Positions 63,001 through 64,000 of a DNA stretch of 64,000 nucleotides are shown here, piece by piece (within the stretch, counting starts at the first letter, position 1; the number at the start of each line of letters is the position of its first letter). Source of the DNA: Asaia bogorensis. GTDB lineage: Bacteria > Pseudomonadota > Alphaproteobacteria > CACIAM-22H2. Position numbers and translations under genes: made by a program. The stretch covers positions 1-64,000 of the forward strand of contig CAMDLT010000009.1 in the NCBI GenBank assembly GCA_945901855.1. Direction: 5' to 3'. Below the pieces are notes generated by a model. The model made no database searches, was not told the origin of the DNA, and saw only the letters and a list, made by a program, of their open reading frames with translations.

Positions 63001-64000
63001 CGGGAGCGCCGAACCGCAAATTCGATGCGGCGTTGTGCGGCTTCTATTTGAATTCGTCGGCCGATCTCGCTAACCCGGCGCGCTGCTTCCCGTTAAAGCC
63101 TGCCGACTTCAAAGCCGTTAATCCGAATACGGGCACGGCACCTGTGTTCCGCACCCGCCGCGATGCGGACCTTACGACGGCCATCTATGCGCGCGTCCCG
63201 GTACTGGTCGATCGCAGCGGCCCCGAACCTGTGGCGACGTTCCCGGTCGAGTATCTGCGCATGCTCGACATGACCAACGATTCGCATTTGTTTAGAACGC
63301 CGGAGCAGCTTGCGAAAGACGGATTTTACAAAGTCGCTGGCAACCGCTTCAAAAAAGGAGCGGTTGAGTGCCTGCCGCTTTACGAAGGAAAGATGGTCCA
63401 GGCCTACGACCACCGGGCGGCAAACATTGTCGTGAACCTTGCAAATCTCAACCGTCCCGCACAGCAGGAGCCGGCTTCGATCGCAGAAAGCGCCGATCCA
63501 AACTGGTTTCCATCGCCGCAGTATTTTGTCGAAACAACAGAAGTGGTATGGGCTTCAAAGGTCGCCTGGGCCATCGGCTACAAGGACGTGACTGCGCCGA
63601 CCAATGTTCGGACGATGATTTCCGCCGCGATTCCAAAGGGCCCTACCGGAAACACAATTCCGGTTTTGATGCCGGGATCAACGGCCAAAGCCGCAAAGGC
63701 TTTTGCCGAATGGGGGCCGTTGTTGCTCGGGAACATCAATTCGGTTTGCTTCGACTTCGTCGCGCGACAAAAAGTCCAAGGCCAGCATCTGAATTGGTAC
63801 ATCGTCGAACAGCTCCCTGTCCTTCCCGAATCGGCCTACGAGCGCAAGTTCGGCAAGAAGACCGCGCGCGACATCGTGCGCGCCGAGGTTTTGAAACTCA
63901 CCTATGTTTCGAACGACATGGCGCCGTTCGCCAAAGACATGGGCTACAGCGGAAAGCCCTTCGCCTGGGACCCCGACGCCAGGCGCCATGGCCGCGCCAA
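60075..64000 (+). CDS. Large fused nuclease-methyltransferase (Eco57I/COG1002 type), C-terminus outside window
   Basis: An open frame of 1308 residues that runs out of the window. The N-terminal domain has a PD-(D/E)xK site: NVPDMLLF at 87-94 and AENKAWNL around 120-127 (Glu121, Lys123). A long helical spacer follows. The methylase has SAM motif [17 protein letters not shown] near 522-538 and the adenine catalytic motif NPPWDRMK at 822-829, with [21 protein letters not shown] between. This is the single-chain type IIG plan. No partner gene is visible inside the window, so BREX PglX or DISARM DrmMI-like roles remain possible. Confidence 0.85.
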   Translation, partial: MSQGSLFTQDYLLRGIVEDAAWASVSDSEFAAFDAACRRCFASFNVAGAYNEAQTEDELIYPILDALDWPRTRWLAQARADAKGRGNVPDMLLFPDDEAKTLATKTASDQGRYRHGIALAENKAWNLPLDREPKGTGPRDEVPSTQILRYLSAAEIQSERRVMWGILTNGRHWRLYWQGARSRTEDFVEIDLPLILGIPGVAGDLFSPKPDQYAHWLKVFYLLFRRSAFLPGPDKRSFHQAALAEGRRWESQVAKNLSELVFGRVFGDLVLGLAQADPKRPADPDRMYFAEVRESALILLYRLLFVLYAEDRNLLPVRSKKYDDYALLTMREDISKRIDDSDTFSATQTRLWGNLKQLFHAIDKGDTAIEVPPYNGGLFDAQHAGLLDRAALSDAVFAPILDALSRIDLDGKRLWINYRDLSVQQLGSIYERLLEYDVALVDGRIEIVPNIFARKGSGSYYTPDELVSLIIERTLGPLLEERYRAFEDAAEKLAKDRRPKDQRLRELVALDPAMRILELKICDPAMGSGHFLVALVDYLADRVLQAMTDARATVGWADADLPYTSPLGQALLDIRTQIRSQAKVGGWAVAESQLEDRLLVRRMILKRCVYGVDRNPMAVELAKVALWLHTFTVGAPLSFLDHHLRCGNSLFGELVRPVEDEIHKRGGMYLLPTLRQAQRSASSMAKIERLTDADLAEVRTSASTFADVEASTAPLASFLSFVHALRWLDRKDATGKKAIESFYDGAYGDPIALAQGTAMPKAPNGNGNGRREVFDAFVDILDAARTIAAEERFLHWQVAFPGVWDDWSSNTPDGGFDAVIGNPPWDRMKLQQVEWFAARRPQIALAQRASDRKKMVTALEKTGDPLWHDYQKASARAEAAVRVARDIGHFPLLSGGDTNLYSLFVEKALALLEPAGLVGLLTPSGIASDKGASAFFRSISTGGRLNALLDFENRRPHDESFFPDVDSRFKFLALIAGAPNRKFDAALCGFYLNSSADLANPARCFPLKPADFKAVNPNTGTAPVFRTRRDADLTTAIYARVPVLVDRSGPEPVATFPVEYLRMLDMTNDSHLFRTPEQLAKDGFYKVAGNRFKKGAVECLPLYEGKMVQAYDHRAANIVVNLANLNRPAQQEPASIAESADPNWFPSPQYFVETTEVVWASKVAWAIGYKDVTAPTNVRTMISAAIPKGPTGNTIPVLMPGSTAKAAKAFAEWGPLLLGNINSVCFDFVARQKVQGQHLNWYIVEQLPVLPESAYERKFGKKTARDIVRAEVLKLTYVSNDMAPFAKDMGYSGKPFAWDPDARRHGRA

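Overview
The window is high-GC bacterial DNA whose gene content and order point to an alphaproteobacterium near the Rhodospirillales. Pointers are a CcrM-type GANTC methylase next to rnhB, a DUF1013/TrcR cell-cycle regulator, a separate F0 ATP synthase operon with paired b' and b subunits, a two-gene glycine decarboxylase behind a tandem glycine riboswitch, an aa3 oxidase operon with a CoxF-like micro-gene, and the ispH-thrB-rnhA run. The genus cannot be named from the sequence alone.

Layout. 1-150: the end of an insertion sequence abutting mutY. 147-5979: mutY divergent from a DUF721/DciA gene, a DsbA-like thioredoxin and smc. 6032-8697: the F0 operon atpI-B-E-F'-F with a near-consensus promoter, two stable hairpins around atpE and a terminator. 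8728-10954: a chemoreceptor ending in a PilZ domain, and a small four-cysteine ORF. 11102-15895 (minus): promoter, glycine riboswitch, gcvT-H-PA-PB. 15920-19352: lipoprotein, CDGSH protein, then ispH, thrB, an unlisted 56-residue exported peptide and rnhA. 19349-21181 (minus): an inserted type II restriction-modification pair whose NgoMIV-like nuclease is frameshifted. 21307-24559: peroxiredoxin, a DsbD/ScsB-like reductase and yqgE. 24562-34568 (minus): ctaC-D-B, coxF-like, ctaG-E, surf1, an M32 peptidase, thrC and an M16 peptidase, most of them nearly touching or overlapping. 34875-36788: propionyl-CoA synthetase.

36803-38842 is a two-gene Septu-type defence cassette (ptuA ATPase, ptuB HNH nuclease) set tail to tail against trcR. 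39616-40541 is an AT-rich promoter with an embedded palindrome driving an orphan gene with a possible lysozyme-like domain. 40592-42777 holds rnhB, ccrM and a small unknown gene. 43169-53045 is a lipid and photoprotection region: two SDR genes and an NTF2-like gene facing a long minus-strand run of two paralogous small proteins, a metallophosphoesterase-like protein that has lost most of its metal ligands, photolyase, FAD oxidoreductase, DUF1365, a Cfa-like methyltransferase, a GPH transporter and a DUF3833 lipoprotein. 53144-57903 encodes an RND pump and its adaptor plus a small exported protein. 58357-58433 is tRNA-Arg(ACG). The right end carries an alphaproteobacterial lipoprotein and a very large, window-truncated fused nuclease-methyltransferase of the Eco57I/COG1002 type.

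The accessory material sits at discrete junctions between conserved housekeeping blocks: the insertion sequence at mutY, the R-M pair between rnhA and the peroxiredoxin gene, Septu between prpE and trcR, the orphan gene between trcR and rnhB, and the type IIG enzyme beyond tRNA-Arg. Three defence loci in 45 kb is the main accessory signal. The best candidates for something undescribed are the orphan gene at 39672, and the ligand-depleted phosphoesterase with its two small paralogous partners next to the photolyase operon.
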